Source of the DNA: Cladorrhinum sp. PSN259
Lineage: Eukaryota; Ascomycota; Sordariomycetes; Sordariales; Podosporaceae
Reading direction: 5' to 3'
Length of the DNA: 64,000 bases
Assembly (NCBI GenBank): GCA_033725935.1
Contig: MU867089.1
Span: forward strand, 1 to 64,000
Shown here: piece after piece, positions 46,743-57,911 of the stretch
Layout of the letters: every line of letters begins with the position of its first letter
Position numbering within the stretch: position 1 is the stretch's first letter
Translations under genes and position numbers: made by a program
The notes under the pieces: model-generated
Database searches by the model: none
What the model was told of the DNA's origin: nothing
Seen by the model: only the letters and a program-made list of their open reading frames with translations

Positions 46743-48661
46743 ATGTCCGACCAGGAGGAAGTCGGTGGAAACTCGGGGTATTCAACCCCGGTACCCGAGC
46801 TGGACGATCATCGCAAGCAGGTAGCTTCTGTTCGCCCCGAGCGTGTTCGCCGCGGGACCTTTGACTCCCTCTATGGAGCACGACAGATAGCGGCGGCTGC
46901 GGCTGATGTAGGCGAGCCAATCGTTAGGGACTTTGAAGAAGCCATTGACGACGATGATGCCCCTGAGAACTCACCCACCATGCGCCGGGCGCGGCGTCCC
47001 ACTATTGAATCCATTTCGGACCGGTCCGAGTCGCCCCCAAACTCGGTCAAGGCATTTGCGGAAGCCCGTCGACGAGAACGCGATCTCTCAATCTCCGAGG
47101 CAAGACCGGAGCGCACAGCGGAGGAGCTCGAGCTCCAGAGAACAGCATCCATTGCAAGCCGCCATAGCTACCGCAGCAGACAGCACACAGTCGCAGATGA
47201 GACGGCTAGTCTGGCAACCAATAAGTCAGCCGAAGAAGACGTCTGCTTCCCGCTTCAAGATGAACAGCGCGGGGACAGCCTGCACATTGATTTCGAATAT
47301 TTGGAGTCATTCATTCGCTCTGAGAGCGAAGCCCGCGAAAATGCGCGCCGTCCCTCAGCTATTCGGGTCTTCCCTGATATGCGCCCTACAACTTCCGATA
47401 CAGCTGCTCCGTCTCCCATGGTAACTCTCGATGGCGATATTCTGGATCTCCCTTTCGACAACGAGAGCCGCCGGGAGAAGTCGATCAAGGACGATGAAGT
47501 TGAAGAGCTCAAGCCAGTTGCGCAGGTGCAGCAACCAGACCAGAATCGTGTGAGCTTCTTCTCCTCTGCCTGGGAGGCAACTATTCATGCGGCCGATCTT
47601 GAGGGCTTGATCCTACCTGGCGAAGACATCCGCGGTCTCTTCAGCTTTCCGAAGGGAGAGACAGATGGTGTCTGGTGGCTAAACATGAACAAGCCAAGTG
47701 AGGAGGAGGTGCGCGCTGTGTGCAGGGCTTTCGGGATCCATCCCTTGACCATTGAAGATATTACCACACAAGAATCCCGCGAGAAGATTGAGCTGTTCCC
47801 GTCATACTACTTTGCATGCTTCCGGTCCTTCTCCATCGAGTACGATGAAGAGACTAACGAAAAAGAATTTGTTCCCTTCAACATTTATGTCGTTGTTTTC
47901 CGCGAGGGCACGCTGAGTTTTAGCCACACTGGCAACTCACACGCCTCTCAGGTCCGGAAGAGAATCACAATGTTGAAGGATTACGTTTCTCTTAGTAGCG
48001 ACTGGATCTGTTATGCTTTGATGTAAGGACAATTCCATTGACGGGTCACCAGTAGGATCTTTTGCTAACAGTAACTTTTAGCGACGACATTGTCGATTCG
48101 TTTGCTCCAGTTATCAGCACGCTAGAGCATGACACAGACCAGATCGAGGATGAAGTGTTCATTGCCCGGACTGACGACATGGCTCAGTTTCTTCGCAAGA
48201 TTGGCACGGCGCGGAAGAATACCATGGCTCTTATGCGACTACTAGGCGGCAAGGCCGACGTACTTCGAGGGTTCACCAAGAGATGCAACGAAAACTACAA
48301 GGTGACGCCACGCATGGACATAGGTCTGTACCTGGGTGACATACAGGATCACGTTGTAACCATGATGAACAATCTTGGTCACTTCGAGAAGATGCTCTCT
48401 CGAGCTCACAGCAACTATCTCGCCCAGATCTCTATCGATGGCATAGCCCAGGGAACGGCCACCAATCGTGTGCTCGGCAAAATCACGTTGCTGGCCTCGG
48501 TCATCGTGCCACTCAACGTCGTGACTGGTCTGTTTGGAATGAATGTTCCTGTTCCATTCATGGAATCGGGATCGCTTACGCCCTTTTTCGTCATCCTTTC
48601 CCTTTTGCTGGTTTTTGCCCTCGTTGGCGTGTGGGTCGCTCGAATTTACCGAATGTTCTAG
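46743..48661 (+). CDS. CorA/Alr/Mnr2-family magnesium transporter
   Basis: Two exons, 46743-48022 and 48082-48661 (59-nt intron, GTAAGG, TTTTAG), give 619 residues. Residues 1-270 are a long acidic, Ser-rich cytosolic region. The CorA domain follows (GVWWLNMNKPSEEEVRAVCRAFGIHPLTIEDITTQESREKIELF and onward). Two C-terminal membrane helices flank the diagnostic GMN motif (LFGMNVPVPF, near residue 579). The chain ends RIYRMF. The family forms homopentameric Mg2+ channels; yeast members are Alr1/Alr2 at the plasma membrane and Mnr2 in the vacuole. Which one this matches is not decided by sequence reading alone. Confidence 0.92.
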
Positions 48662-49492
48662 ACTGGGGCGTACGTTTACGCCAACTTTCAAGGAAGTTTA
48701 CGAAGTAGAGAGCGACGTTTCTTTTTTCTTTTTTCCCCTTTTTTTCTTCTTTCTTTTTGGTCTTTCTACGCATCATGATGTGTTTCTGACCATTCTTCCA
48801 CGCAAGATACCGGGAGTACAAAGGGATTGGTAGCATGGAGAACGAGCCTAGATTCTAGACAAAGCATGAGGAGCACATTTGCATTGGGCCTCGAAAATAG
48901 ACTAGAAACTAGAAGGGTAAGGAGGAAAAGTTTGGGCTGGGTTTCTTTCGCTTTTTTAGTGAGATAGATCTCGGGGTTTATCTCCTTTTTTATTTTCTTC
49001 TTTAAATATCAAACGTTTGTTTGGAATCTATTTGGTGCTTGTCCTCGTTAATGTAGCCATGTCAGATTCAGAATGGCCTGCAGAAGCAGACAGTTAATGT
49101 AACGATCCACACGGCCCTGGTTGCAATCTGTACTTGTTCAACGACGAGTGGGCTTTTTTTCGATTCAGGGACATGAGATAAAATCCTATCTCAGCAGAAG
49201 ACAGTAGTACGAAACAAGACTTACATTATACAATACGTCGTCGGTGGGGCCAACTTTCTTGACAGACCGAAGATGTTCACCCCTCGAAGCTAACACTGAT
49301 TGGCTACACACCTTGGACCCAAAATAATTTCTGGAGCTCTGATCCTGCTTGCTTGCATGTACTTCATGGTAGCTCCATCTATCTCTGTCAATACCGGCTC
49401 TCCCATAGACCACCATAACCACGTCCGCCAACTTTTTTCCTGTTTTATACCCTTTCAAATACCCGACAATCAATTTCCAATCATCATCCAAG
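48662..49492. other. Intergenic region between the CorA gene and tim8
   Basis: 3' UTR of the transporter with T-rich tract near 48720-48760, then the tim8 promoter. No gene seen. Confidence 0.6.
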
Positions 49493-49874
49493 ATGTCTTC
49501 CGAACTCACAGTCTCCCAGTCCGACCTGGACAAGCTAAACGACAAAGACCGTGCGGAGCTCAGGCAGTTTTTCGCCGCTGAGGAGCAGAGGACCAAGATT
49601 CAGAGCCGTACGTTTCGATGCACATGCAACCCCCTTCTTCTCGGGGGGGGTTTTTTTTGGTTAAAATATTAATAATTGGAATATTAATATGGGGTTTACA
49701 GAATCACACGCCCTGACGGAGGTCTGCTGGAAGAAATGCATCACGTCCAACGTCAGGTCGGGCGCGCTGGACAAGAACGAGCAGAGCTGCCTCGCGAACT
49801 GTGTCGATCGGTTCATGGATGTTAATATTGCTACCATGAGGGCTTTGGCTGCTATGGGTGGGAGGCATCAGTAA
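49493..49874 (+). CDS. tim8: Small Tim chaperone Tim8
   Basis: Two exons, 49493-49607 and 49702-49874 (94-nt intron, GTACGT..TTTACAG), give 95 residues. The twin CX3C motif is at C47-C51 and C68-C72, sixteen residues apart, as in small Tims. The Tim8-type neighbourhood is ALTEVCWKKCI and SCLANCVDRFMDV. In the mitochondrial intermembrane space it pairs with Tim13 and escorts hydrophobic precursors to the TIM22/Tim23 route. It starts only 30 nt after the long C/A-rich leader and has no presequence, as expected for Mia40 substrates. Confidence 0.94.
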
Positions 49875-50390
49875 GGAAGACAAGAATTGGAAAGCATGGA
49901 AATGGAAGGGCACTCGGAACGAGGGTGTGAAGGAATGGCTAGGAATTAGGCGCACGAAGAAGAGGAGGGCATATAAGGTTCAGCCAGGGATGGGTCTAGA
50001 AGTTGGTCGGCGTAACTGTCGACCTTGTACAATATTACAATGGGTGGATGGGTTGGGTAGAGGAATTTACGAAAACGGGCATTTAGAACGGACTGGCACG
50101 GGCGCGCAGCTGCACGAGTTTGCGGATTGTTTGTATGATTAACCAAGTTTATGACATGGACAAAAAGGACATCTTTACTGGCAACATGCACAGCACTCAT
50201 CATCATTGGCAAAAGGGAACGATTTGTTTTGCTTGCCCAAGTTCGGAGGGTGAAATGTCAATTCTTTTCATTGCCAAACCATGAGAACCCAAAGACCGAG
50301 GTATCTGACGCCAAATGAAAATGCAATCCCTATCTCCCCTCCGATAACCCTTTATATTTCCGGATCCACGCACCGCACGCCTAATACTGT
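49875..50390. other. Region between tim8 and rpl25 3' ends
   Basis: Convergent 3' UTRs of tim8 (plus) and rpl25 (minus). Open frames here are antisense or shadow frames. No further gene. Confidence 0.6.
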
Positions 50391-51176
50391 TTAGACGAGG
50401 CCGAGCTTGGTAGCGGCAATGTCGAGAGCATCGACATCAGCGGTGAGGCGGGCGAAAGCCTTCTTGGAGCCATCGGGACTGTGGTATAAATGTTAGATTT
50501 TGATCGAGGTGAGGGTTCAAATCAGGGAGGAAACATACCGGATGAGGGTGTTGATCTTGACGGTGTCAATGTCATAGAGCTTCTTGAGGGCAAGCTTGAT
50601 CTGGGCCTTGTTGGCCTTGACATCAACGATGAAGACGAGGGTGTTCTGCTCCTCAATTTTCTTCAGGGCACCCTCGGTGTTGAGGGGGTTGATGATGACC
50701 TTGTGCTCATCGAGGCGAGGAGCATGAGGGATCGACTTGCGGGGGTACTTGGGGGCGCGCGAGAGCTGGAGGGTCTTGGGAAGGTGGAAGGTCGTGCTGG
50801 TGCGGACCTTGGTCTTCTTGTGGGCGTGGACCTTTGAGGCTGTCAGCTCTGCCGCCGTCATGAGGTCTCGAATAACAACTTACACCCTTGAGAGCGGCCT
50901 GCGCAGCCTTCTTGGCCTGAGCGCCCTTAGCGGCCTTGGAGGCACCGCCTGTCGTACGAGATATTCGTCAGTAAAAGCATTCGCCTGAACAAGGGATAAT
51001 CGACTTGTTCAAACTCGCAAAATCTGCTGCTGCTTTGGTGCATCACCTCGCCGCCGACGGGGAAATGGCGGCGAAGATCCGCATTGAGCGACGGCCGAGA
51101 TTGTAGTTGTAGAATTCCATCGTTCGGATGTGAGATAGAGCTCTCATGTACCTTTCTTAACGTCCTTGGGAGCCAT
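50391..51176 (-). CDS. rpl25: 60S ribosomal protein uL23 (L25 in yeast, L23a in animals)
   Basis: Four exons, 51176-51152, 50948-50884, 50831-50539 and 50478-50391, give 156 residues. The first coding exon is only 25 nt, and the first intron (203 nt) is the longest of this gene, a common ribosomal-protein layout. The N-terminus is Lys/Ala-rich ([18 protein letters not shown]). The core [20 protein letters not shown] and [26 protein letters not shown], and the end [21 protein letters not shown], are diagnostic of uL23. It sits at the polypeptide exit tunnel and docks SRP and nascent-chain factors. It is divergent from bmt2. Confidence 0.97.
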
Positions 51177-51461
51177 TTCTGCTGGTTTGTCGGCGCTGGG
51201 CGATGGTGTCGTCTAGTCGGTCGTGGATACGAAAAAAAAAGAGGTTCAAGAGATTTTGACCCAGATTAAAAAAAGGTTGTGTGTGCGGAGAATTGTGGCT
51301 GACGAATGTGGCTAAGCGCGAAATTTGAGGACCCCTCGAGACCAATAAGGGTTTAGCGTCTGCTGCAAAACCTCACGATAAGATAATGAAGAGTGATGGA
51401 GCTCCCACAGCTTCCCAAATTTGTTCGTGGAGCTCACTTTTCCTCCCAACTCCCAACAATA
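51177..51461. promoter_or_regulatory. Compact bidirectional promoter rpl25 / bmt2
   Basis: Only 285 bp separate the start codons of the ribosomal protein gene (minus) and the rRNA methyltransferase gene (plus). Both products act in 60S ribosome synthesis, so shared control is plausible. No specific factor site was identified with confidence. Confidence 0.6.
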
Positions 51462-52331
51462 ATGGCACTTAAGAAAAAACGACAACCAAAAACCTTGGCC
51501 GCTGGCCGACCTCCAGTTTTCCAGAGACCGAAATCGATTACCAGAAAGGCAACCAAGGCTCTCATTAATAAGCACCATTTGCTCGAGAAGAGAAAGCAAC
51601 AGGCACTCGCCAAGGGTGACACGACCCAAGTCGCGACTATCGACGCCGAGATTGAGGCACTTGGGGGACTCGAGAGTTATCAGGAGGCTAGTCTTCAAGG
51701 GCAGAGGCAGGATCGAGGAGGTGACAGCTCGAGGGTGCTTATGCAATGGCTTCAACCCACTTTGTCCTCCCACAAGGAGGCATCAGGTCGTCGTGTCAAG
51801 ATGCTCGAGGTTGGCGCTCTCAGCACCCAGAATGCGTGTTCTCAGAGCGGCCATTTTGACATTGTGAGAATTGACCTGAACAGTCAGGGGGAAGGCATCC
51901 TGCAGCAGGACTTTATGGAACGGCCACTCCCTAAAGACGACTCCGAGCTTTTCGATATCATCAGTCTCTCCCTCGTCCTCAACTTTGTCCCAGATCCGAA
52001 AGGAAGAGGAGATATGTTGCGCCGCACGACCGAGTTTTTGCAAGCACCAGGCCGGTATCTCGACTCTCCCTCACTCACGACAAACTTCCCCAGCCTCTTT
52101 CTTGTCTTTCCCGCACCATGCGTTACAAACTCGCGTTACCTAGACGAAGACCATTTGAAAGAGATTATGACCTCGCTCGGGTACACTAAGGTGGCATCAA
52201 AGACGACACAGCGCCTGGTATACTATCTGTGGAAACGAGACTCCACGTTACAGTCTTCTGGGAAGTGCTTCACGAAGAAGGAGATCCGAGCTGGTTCGAC
52301 GCGTAACAACTTTTCCGTTGTCTTGGGTTGA
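51462..52331 (+). CDS. bmt2: 25S rRNA adenine-N1 methyltransferase Bmt2
   Basis: Single exon, 289 residues from the ATG at 51462; an in-frame ATG at 51393 would add 23. The N-terminus is very basic (ALKKKRQPKTLAAGRPPVF, KSITRKATKALINKHHLL), as in nucleolar Bmt2. The SAM-binding fold starts at about residue 110 (RRVKMLEVGAL). FDIVRIDLNSQG, ILQQDFMERPLP and FDIISLSLVLNFVPDPKGRGDMLRR are signature blocks of the family. The enzyme makes m1A in the large-subunit rRNA. There is no intron. Confidence 0.92.
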   Translation: MALKKKRQPKTLAAGRPPVFQRPKSITRKATKALINKHHLLEKRKQQALAKGDTTQVATIDAEIEALGGLESYQEASLQGQRQDRGGDSSRVLMQWLQPTLSSHKEASGRRVKMLEVGALSTQNACSQSGHFDIVRIDLNSQGEGILQQDFMERPLPKDDSELFDIISLSLVLNFVPDPKGRGDMLRRTTEFLQAPGRYLDSPSLTTNFPSLFLVFPAPCVTNSRYLDEDHLKEIMTSLGYTKVASKTTQRLVYYLWKRDSTLQSSGKCFTKKEIRAGSTRNNFSVVLG

Positions 52332-52699
52332 TGCTCACTGGTTTATGACGATGTCTCAAACTTTCACCCACTTTGACGCACTTAAGGAACCAAGTTGTTC
52401 GACCTATTGCGACTGTCTTTCTGGATTCATCATCACTGCGCGAATCGATAGGACTAGGACGCTGCCTTCGAAGTCGCCGCAGCTGGGCCTCTCGTTGGTT
52501 TCTAGTTCTCAAAGTTAGCACAGGATGGTGCGACTTACCATACACGATTTGGGGTCCTTGGGCAGATGGTTAGAACGACTCGAGGTATGATCCGGCAAGT
52601 CGATGATCAAGGCCATGCTCCAAAGTTGTCTGTATCCGTCAGGAACCTGCTAAATGGGCCACGTTTGGATAATCATGCTATACGGTATGTTACATTTGA

Positions 52700-53345
52700 T
52701 TTCAAAATCATGCTTGGCCCCCACTTTGCAACCTGATGATCTAGGCATCTTTAACAGTTATCCCTATCTGAATAACCGTGTTGACTTGGTTCTAACTTCT
52801 GATTGCTTTCACTTCAACTTAAGTGTTCATTGCATTATCGATGGAACGTAGGCTAATGCTTTCCAGAACGATTCGCTTACTCAGATATATCTACCGATCC
52901 CTAACTGCTTCTCGCCGTGGCGTTTCCTCAATATGGTATGAGAAATTTCTGTTGAGAATGTTTACTTGCCTACTTCAGTGCCATCCTCCCCCTCCGCAAC
53001 ATGATGACGTAGACATTCTATAACAGTTATCCCTATCTGAACAACAGTGTTGATCATGGTTCTAACTTCTGATTGCGACTTTTATCTTGTTATACTTTGT
53101 GTTCACTATTTGTATTCACTGTATTAACCTGATTGATAGATGAATGTCAGTCCTTCGGTCAACAAAACGCTTCATCCCTTTTACTGCCGACCAATACCAA
53201 CATAGAGTAAGTCGGACTTCACCTCCTTTACATCAGAGCTGCCCCCTTTTCATGATGACCGAGACATCTCTTATAACAGTTATCCCTATCTGAAACATAA
53301 TGTTGACTTAGTTCTAACTTCTGATTGCCTTTTCTCACATCTGTC
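52700..53345. repeat. Three degenerate direct copies of a ~260-bp unit
   Basis: An AACAGTTATCCCTATCTGAA core starts at about 52753, 53022 and 53275 (spacing about 269 and 253). Each copy is preceded by a CATGATGA/CTGATGA...GACAT element about 25 nt upstream. Each is followed by a TTCTAACTTCTGATTGC box about 20 nt downstream of the core. The DNA between is only weakly similar. This looks like an old local tandem duplication with preserved boxes. No ORF covers the copies. Confidence 0.75.
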
Positions 53346-53502
53346 ACCGTTATGCTTGTGTTTCTGGCCTTGAGCTAACAGCAGTACAGATGCTTTATTG
53401 AGTCGAGACAACATCCATTCCTTGTCAGTCTCGCATGCCGACACCCGGCATCTTCTGAGTTGGCCAGCCATCGCCCGATATCAGCCATTGCCGCTACCCG
53501 AG

Positions 53503-53892
53503 ATGAGTATCACTTTCAACGGCGAGGGGCCTCCAGAGTTTCTACGAAACGATGAGCACAGTGAACATCACACCGTGCTTCTAACCCCACATGTTTTTGT
53601 CTATCAAGGCAACCCGAAGCAAGTGCTTGCTTGATGTCTCATCAACGTGACTGATGGCCATGGGTTTGTCCAGCTACCCTGCACCCCAATGGGCATGAAT
53701 GCAGTAGTAGAACTTGCAATCCTGATGTCCGATGGTAGTATGGAATCGTGGCCAGCGCCGTCGATTTTTGTTGATCATGGGTCCTGCCAGCGTCTACGTG
53801 CAGACCTGCGGGCTCCCAATTACCCCACAAGTAGTGAGAGGGCAGAGACAAGACGGGTCTGTCGCCCCCAGCGCCTGCAGGATGGGCATTAG
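53503..53892 (+). CDS. Weak candidate for a small unrecognised gene
   Basis: A two-exon model, 53503-53622 and 53674-53892, gives 112 residues across a 51-nt intron (GTGCTT, branch TGACTGA, TTTGTCCAG). The reading passes through both open frames in phase: MSITFNGEGPPEFLRNDEH then, after the join, LPCTPMGMNAVVELAILMSDG. The peptide resembles ordinary protein rather than simple sequence, but I recognise no family, and the donor GTGCTT is poor. A further open frame at 53905-54219 might be a continuation. It lies directly after the three-copy repeat. It could equally be non-coding or a decayed gene. Confidence 0.25.
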
Positions 53893-56817
53893 TCTAATGG
53901 CCAGATGCATGCAGAAACCGGATCTTTTGTCCGGAAGAAACATTGGTTGGTTTACACATTGGTGGTGGTCAGCAGTTCGAGTCCATCACCATTACCCCCC
54001 TTCGCTCCGCCGTTTGTGATTGTGAGAATGCCAGTTGCATCGAGCCCAGTATCAATTACAGCAGAATATAAAACATTTACTTCGAGTTCATATCTGTCCA
54101 CTTTTCTGTATGTGATTGATGGTCATGTGGTTGGTGATCTCGCACATTTTCATCCTCAAGGGTCTTTCTTCCCTTTTCCATTGGTGAGGGGTGCCCTTGG
54201 ATATGCATGTTTCCGATAGCTATGTCGGCAAGGTATTGGCCTCACTCAGGGTGCTACCTGGCACAGGAGTGAGACAAGACCCTTCTTTCGTTTTGGTGTA
54301 GCAAGGAAGGTAGTCTCGGCAGTTTACTTTTTGCCCATTTCATCTCATCCACCATACGGTCGATCATGTAACACGCATCACATTACTAACGGCAAGGTAT
54401 CCTCAAAACCTGCTCAATATACGGTAAACAGGTACCTTCTCAACAGAAATTCCGCGAGCTTCTACCAAGTCGAAACGTAACAGAAGTTATTAACAAAAGG
54501 AAAATATGCCGTGTCGCTCTCGCCCACCCCCCTTCTTGGCCCTTCCTTCTTTCCTCAGCGGCTGAGACTAACGAATCGGAGGCAGTGCCAGCACCCCAAC
54601 TTTGTTCTTGACATTTGCAGTGCACACATCCTTCTTTGTACCGCGTGATAAAGATATTCCTCCCACAGTATACGCTTTTGGGCATTTTGGTCTCTGGTTG
54701 GGATTTGCTTTGCTTTGGTAGAGTAACCCACCCCCAACCGACGATCAGATGACGGCTGGCGGGTTTCCTTTGTTGGAGTTTCTTGCCGTCCCCCTCCCCC
54801 CTCCAAATCTGGTGCACCATTCTCCCAAGCCACCACTAAAAGACTGGTGTGGTGTGGCTAACTCGATCTAACTGCTTGTTGGTGTACTAGCCCCGCGGGG
54901 AAAGCCGGTGGTGGTTGAGTTTCAATCAAAAAGAAAGCCGACGATGTGCTGCCGGGGGTTCTTCGAAAAGTCGCCAGCCACAAGCGCGCCAAGGGGATTT
55001 CCCCCGGATTTTATGTTTTGTTTTTTCTAGAGTTAGTCCGAAACGTTAAAAAAACACACTACCAAAACGGAGGAATCAGACCGGTACCTAGAGTAGAAAT
55101 GGACAAGAGGAAAGCTATGTACGTACACAACAACTATACTACACTAGTGAAATGGCGGGGGAAATGGATTATGGGGGGAGGGGGGGGGTGTGCCTTAGTC
55201 TTGGCAAATAACGTCAAAAGCTGGAAATAGCGGAAATCGAACAATCACGCGACAAAGTTTTTACTATGGTACACCAACGATTGCCAGTGGATGGATGTGC
55301 GCTCATCAGTTCTGAAGGCCGAGACGTAAACGGAGTGCGTTCGAGACCGCTTCAAAAGTGAGGGGGAAACAGTCCAAAACCAAGCTTTGCTTTGGGCTCT
55401 TTTGGTGATCGACAGAACTACATGACGGATTTCCGGATTCGAACGGCGGAGCATAGGGGGGAGAGGGGAAGAAGAGCCAGAATTGATAAGGGGTAATTGA
55501 GGAGTATGATGCGGCCGTAGTAGGTTCTTCTTTTTTTCTTTGATCTCATGATAAAAAACTTGATGATGATAGGTAAACCTGGAACTGGCAAGTGAGTGTG
55601 TTTGTTCGAGATAACAAACTTCTTATCTTTGCCGCCGATTGTGTGTGTGTGGGATAGGGGAGTAATTTACTTGGGAGGGTGGAAGGGAGTCCCCTTCCGT
55701 TCCGTCCCCTTTTTTTTCATTGACGCAAAAGTACCACTGCCACCACCATCACCATGAACTTGGGGCGAAGCGATACTACTTCGCTTCCGGACTTTCTCTT
55801 CGTCTCTTACGTTGTAAAGCTACAGGATGATGCCACGAACTAGTCCAAGTCGCGGCAAATTTAAAGTTGCCATATTAACCGGATACGTCAAGATGAAGAT
55901 TTAGTTGACCGGATAACATCCCGTTATCGGATCTACACAAAACACGTTTATTTTTTTAAATTTTTTTTTAAAAAAGACCATGAAACGATAAAATCAATAA
56001 AAAAAGTGGTAAGGTTTTATAGAATTTGAGTGGATTTTTTGCACTTACAAAGACCGACGTGGTTATAACTAGTTGAGATAACGGCGTTATGGTCATTAAT
56101 TACCTAGAGTAACGTGGAAACCCCACCTTTTTGGTTGGCATGACACAATCTACATACTACGGAGGTACCACCTGTATCTAATATTGAAGCTAAATAATCG
56201 ACTGCGATGGAGCTGTTCACAGCAGCGGACCGATAACTTCAATGGTCAAGAGGGAAGGCGAAGAGCATCAGAGAGAGTTTCCAGGGTTGTAGTTAGTGGA
56301 AATAAGGGAAGACCCCCGGACCTGAGTTCGGAGCCGACCAACTGTGTACGTATATGTTTTATTTTTGGAAGATGCAAGCAAACAGCGAAGGCATTACCAC
56401 CACGTCGACCGACCGTGCTACCAGATTGATGTAAATCCTGGGACCGAGTGAGGGAGTGAGGGTACGGATATAAGCTAATATAAAGCGTAAACGCCACGCC
56501 GGACCTACCCTAATTCCACATCGTCAACACAGAGAAGTAGATGATGCCAGTCACTGATGCCGTGGGAGCATATCGGCCGAGAAAGCACTGCATCTCTCGG
56601 CGGAATTAACAGAAAGAAGCAGTCGTAAATTCGATTCAAATCCGTTGCCACTCTCACTCAGTACACATTCCCTTCATCCGACCCCGATCCGATCTAGACT
56701 AATTACAACTGTCGAGTTCTTGCCTTGTCCCCATTATCATGCATACGTAGTTATATCTCATGATAAACCTAAATAGAGAACGGAACACAAAAAAGACAAA
56801 ACGACAGTTAGCCGAAT
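53893..56817. other. 2.9-kb gene-poor region before utr4
   Basis: Non-coding-looking sequence. The part 55900-56100 is A/T-rich, with TTTTTTTAAA tracts at 55950-55975. No RNA gene or mobile element was recognised. The 56700-56817 part is probably the 3' UTR of utr4. Confidence 0.5.
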
Positions 56818-57911
56818 TTAGATCTGATCAAAGCTGGTGATAACCCGATGCTTGGCCCTCGCCTCCTCAGACAGCTCAGCGTTACCAGGCCGCTCAACGA
56901 TGATGCTCTGCAGACCGGCCTGCTTGGCGGCTTCAACCTCCTTAACGTTGTCACTCAAGAACAGCCAGTCCCCAGCTGGCACCTCAGGGTGATGTCCCAC
57001 AATCTTCTCGTAGCTAGCTGCCTCCGTTTTAGGACCAGCATTGACAGTATCAAAGAAGTCAGAAATCCAAGCGGTCAGATTGGACGGCTCGCCGTCAGTA
57101 TGTCTGAACAGCAGCTTCTGAGCGGCAACGGAACCAGAAGAGTAAATCATCAACTGGACGCCATTGTCACGCCACGCGGCGAGCTTTGGGTTCACGTCGC
57201 GAAACAGTGGAGACTTTAGCTCGCCGGACTTGTAGCCGGACTCCCAAAGATAGCCCTGCAGGGACTTGAGGTAGGAGATCTTAAGGTCCTGCGACATCAA
57301 GTCCTGAACGTGGGCCGTGAATGCTTCCTTGGAGACTGCGTGCTCTTGCGGGAAAGCATTGCGGTACTGAGCGAAAGAGGGGGAATCCCATTCTGCTTCT
57401 AGAGTGCCCGGGAGAGCTTTGAGGGCGTAGGGGAACTGTGAAAACAGTCAGTATTCAGCCCTCGGGAGGCGGCATGAAGGACGATGGAGTTGATAGGTGG
57501 ATTTTTGCGTTTGGATGATGGATGAGTTGTTGGGGGTGGAATATCATGATCCTTCCCCTACACAAAGGATATGCAGTGGCACGTAGACACCACGCCAACC
57601 GCAAGAGGTTGGTGAATATAAGTGGTGAGGGGGAGGGGCTGGTGCATGGCTGTCTCGCCATGAGTGGCTCGACCGTAACCGTGGATGACGAGAGGTGGTG
57701 TCGAGCCACTCTGTAAGAGGAAGTGCACTTACAAGAACATCCTTGACGAATGAGATGGGACAAACAGTGCCCTCTGTGGCAGGGAAACTTGGTATTAGCC
57801 AATTCTGCAATTCCCAACTCAGGGTGCTAATGCATAATGAAAGGGCAAGGCATGGGAGGGGTTGGCACCAATGTCGAGGAGAACCACTTTGGGCTTGATG
57901 ACCGTGGTCAT
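56818..57911 (-). CDS. utr4: Enolase-phosphatase E1, methionine salvage (Utr4/MtnC)
   Basis: Three exons, 57911-57869, 57773-57733 and 57435-56818, give 233 residues. Introns are 95 and 296 nt; the second is unusually long for this window. The HAD nucleophile motif is split by intron 1: VVLLDI/EGTVCPISFVKDVL (D13, E15). Further HAD motifs are IYSSGSVAAQKLLF and the acidic WLFLSDNVKEVEAAKQAG. The cap helix FPYALKALPGTLEAEWDSP follows exon 2. The enzyme enolises and dephosphorylates 2,3-diketomethylthiopentyl-1-phosphate in the 5'-methylthioadenosine recycling pathway of the cytosol. Length matches yeast Utr4 (227). Confidence 0.94.
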
